Source: Clostridia bacterium | Lineage (GTDB): Bacteria > Bacillota > Clostridia > Oscillospirales > Acutalibacteraceae | Reading direction: 5' to 3' | Assembly: GCA_017454565.1 (NCBI GenBank) | Contig: JAFTCS010000150.1 | Location: 1 to 7,161 of the forward strand | DNA: 7,161 nucleotides | Shown: piece by piece, positions 5,822 through 7,161 of the stretch | Layout: each line of letters opens with the position of its first letter | Position numbering within the stretch: position 1 is the stretch's first letter | The notes under the pieces: model-generated | What the model was told of the DNA's origin: nothing | The model's input: only the letters and a program-made list of their open reading frames with translations | Database searches by the model: none | Program-made: the position numbers and the translations under genes

Positions 5822-6083
5822 GCCGGTCAGGGGGACTTTTGCGGAAAAGTCCCCCCGTGTCTCGCCTGTCGGCTCGGTCGGCGCTTCTGCTGCGCAGAGG
5901 TCTCCACCGGAGACCCGCGCCCCCCGAAAACGATGTTCGCGTTCAAAGTTTACTCTGACTAAAACTTAACCGCCCGCGCACAGCGGCAAGCTGCCGCTCC
6001 CACTTCGCGTGGTTCGCTTCGCTGCGTTTCGCTCTAAGTGCGAACAGGATCCAACGTCACGCTGGCGCAAAAGTCACCCTGAC
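5822..6083 (-). mobile_element. MITE-like repeat element, copy B, with terminal inverted repeats
   Basis: A 262-base non-coding element filling most of the gap between nnr and the membrane-protein gene (5784-6129). Terminal inverted repeats GTCAGGGGGACTTTTGCG (5826-5843) and its complement at 6066-6083 agree at 17 of 18 positions. Inside are the hairpins shared with copy A: an 11-bp stem at 5830-5855, GCAGA/TCTGC, and GGTCTCC/GGAGACC. There is also a private perfect 7-bp hairpin AGCGGCA/TGCCGCT (5982-5998) and a stretch of repeated TTCGC words (6004-6032). No transposase and no convincing target-site duplication were found. It reads in the same direction as the surrounding minus-strand genes, after the terminator at 6090-6120, and its last bases border the nnr leader. 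Confidence 0.75.
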
Positions 6084-6089
6084 TCTGAC

Positions 6090-6120
6090 AAAAAGGGTGA
6101 AGCCCCTTGAAGCTTCACCT
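6090..6120 (-). terminator. Intrinsic terminator of the membrane-protein gene
   Basis: On the minus strand GGTGAAGC (6119-6112) and GCTTCACC (6103-6096) form a perfect 8-bp stem with an eight-base loop, followed by CTTTTTG. It begins 10 bases after the stop codon at 6130 and ends next to repeat element B. Confidence 0.85.
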
Positions 6121-6129
6121 ATCTTGATA

Positions 6130-7131
6130 TTACTTGGTAGTTTTACGTTTTTTCCCACTGTTTTTCTTGCCTGACTTGTTTTTGTTGTTTCCGCTGCGGT
6201 TCTGATTGTTCCCGCTGCCCTGCTTGCCGCTGTTTGATGGCTTAGCAGTACCGTCTGACTTTTTGCCTGGGTTTGCAGTACGGGCAGACTCCTTACCTTC
6301 GGGCTTATCGTCTTTTTCCGCCTTATTTTTTTCGGGCTCGGGCTTTACATTTTTCTCAGGCTCATTCTGCTCGGACTCGGACTGTACATCTTTCTCCGGA
6401 TCTTTCTTCTCCGGTTCGGACTTTTCATCTTCGGTAACGGCTGCATCCTTTTCGTCCGGCTCGGCGCGGTCTGTCTTTATTCTGCCAAGCTCAGCCGATG
6501 TCTTGCCCTTTGAATGGGTCAGCTCCACTGCCTTGCGGATAAGCTCGTCCTCTTTCTGCATCTGCATGAACTTCTTTTTCAGACTGACCGAAAGATATGG
6601 TCTGATAAGGCTCATGGTCTTTTCGTTAGGGGTCAAAAGAAGAACGGCCGGTTTTTTTCTAACCTTGTCATGGATGATAAAATAGTAGGTATCCAGATTA
6701 TCCTCATTCTCAGCTGCTCTCAACAGATTCGGGTATTTCTTCGGGTCGATGGTTCTTTTGCCTGTTTCCGCGTCGATGTAGTGACCAATATCGTCAATTG
6801 CCTTTACGTCAAAGTAAGTAATGGTGCGGCGCTTTGAGTTGCCCTTTATTTTGGCTATTCTCAGTTCGCCGAGAACGAAAGTGTATTCATACTCCACATG
6901 AGAATTCTTGATGAGATAGTACACCAGATATCCGGCGAAGCCCGCCATTGAAAGCACCAGAAGAAACAGCCAGTCCGCCACAGTGACCATAAGATAGATC
7001 ATCACGAAAATTGCCGCCGCTACAAAGGCAAGACTCAGGATCAGCCTTGAAAAGTTTGCAGGCGACATTTTGCGCTTGACTACCTGCTCATAATAGGCGT
7101 CAATGTTATCCACAGCTATATATTTTTCCAT
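6130..7131 (-). CDS. Two-helix membrane protein, DUF6106-like, with charged disordered tail
   Basis: A 333-aa protein. A short cytoplasmic N-terminus is followed by two hydrophobic segments (about residues 29-49 and 54-73), then EYEYTFVLGELRIAKIKGNS (80-99) and a soluble beta-rich part to about residue 185. This order (two helices, then YEY..tnG.l.I.KI and basic residues) resembles the DUF6106 family of Clostridia, whose function is unknown; the match is from memory. From about 218 the protein is low-complexity: first Glu/Lys/Pro-rich (EPEK and EKD repeats, 222-282), then Gly/Asn/Ser/Lys-rich and very basic (287-333), probably disordered. The ATG at 7131 has GAGGTG eight bases upstream (7140-7145); an in-frame ATG at 7161 lies on the window edge without a visible ribosome site. 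A strong terminator follows the stop, so it is transcribed separately from nnr. Confidence 0.75.
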   Translation of the reverse strand: MEKYIAVDNIDAYYEQVVKRKMSPANFSRLILSLAFVAAAIFVMIYLMVTVADWLFLLVLSMAGFAGYLVYYLIKNSHVEYEYTFVLGELRIAKIKGNSKRRTITYFDVKAIDDIGHYIDAETGKRTIDPKKYPNLLRAAENEDNLDTYYFIIHDKVRKKPAVLLLTPNEKTMSLIRPYLSVSLKKKFMQMQKEDELIRKAVELTHSKGKTSAELGRIKTDRAEPDEKDAAVTEDEKSEPEKKDPEKDVQSESEQNEPEKNVKPEPEKNKAEKDDKPEGKESARTANPGKKSDGTAKPSNSGKQGSGNNQNRSGNNKNKSGKKNSGKKRKTTK

Positions 7132-7161
7132 AAATTTTGCACCTCGTGTTTGTAATATCAT

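Noticed and set aside
5818..6092. Target-site duplication flanking element B.
   Set aside because: Bases just outside the terminal repeats (left ...TCGCGCCG, right TCTGACAA...) share no direct repeat, so insertion history cannot be proved this way.
6206..6685. A long plus-strand reading frame opposite the membrane-protein tail.
   Set aside because: Its Ser/Phe-rich product is the antisense of Glu/Lys codons in a low-complexity region, it has no ribosome site, and the minus-strand gene is well supported.
7132..7161. In-frame ATG at the window edge extending the membrane protein by 10 residues.
   Set aside because: GAGGTG at 7140-7145 lies inside this extension at correct distance for the ATG at 7131; the upstream context of 7161 is not visible.

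Overview
The window looks like chromosomal DNA of a gut or rumen Clostridia species, most likely Ruminococcus or a close relative in the Oscillospiraceae. This is inferred from the gene families (RibBA/RibH cluster, a SARP-type regulator with a receiver-like domain, DUF6514- and DUF6106-like proteins), frequent ATA and AGG codons, good Shine-Dalgarno sites, and GC-rich repeats in a moderately AT-rich background. No database search was possible, so family names rest on recognised motifs.

Left part (1-1720, + strand): the end of a riboflavin operon. It holds the GTP cyclohydrolase II part of ribBA (5' end outside the window), ribH, and, one base after the ribH stop, a HAD-family phosphatase. 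That phosphatase is a good candidate for the often unassigned step that dephosphorylates the RibH substrate precursor. Its last ~24 codons are not HAD-like; they run into a repeat element.

Repeat element copy A (~1652-2006) and copy B (5822-6083) are inverted copies of one GC-rich, hairpin-rich, non-coding element. Two blocks are nearly identical (51/51 and 61/62 bases). B has terminal inverted repeats matching at 17 of 18 positions and so resembles a MITE. A carries about 91 extra bases with their own stem-loops and no clear left terminal repeat. The two copies face each other across 3.8 kb.

Between the copies (2007-5821) all genes are on the minus strand. In transcription order they are nnr (NAD(P)HX epimerase/dehydratase), a small predicted lipoprotein, a terminator, a structured intergenic stretch, a 94-aa DUF6514-like protein with a GTG start, and a 273-aa regulator. 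The regulator has a degenerate receiver domain and a SARP/OmpR-type winged helix. It has its own near-consensus promoter, with an operator-like palindrome over the expected transcription start.

Right part (6084-7161, minus strand): a terminator and a 333-aa two-helix membrane protein (DUF6106-like) with a long, charged, disordered C-terminal tail. Nothing here is a clearly new enzyme system. The most interesting material is the inverted MITE-like pair and its intrusion into a coding sequence, the possible riboflavin phosphatase, and the structured intergenic region at 3425-3525.
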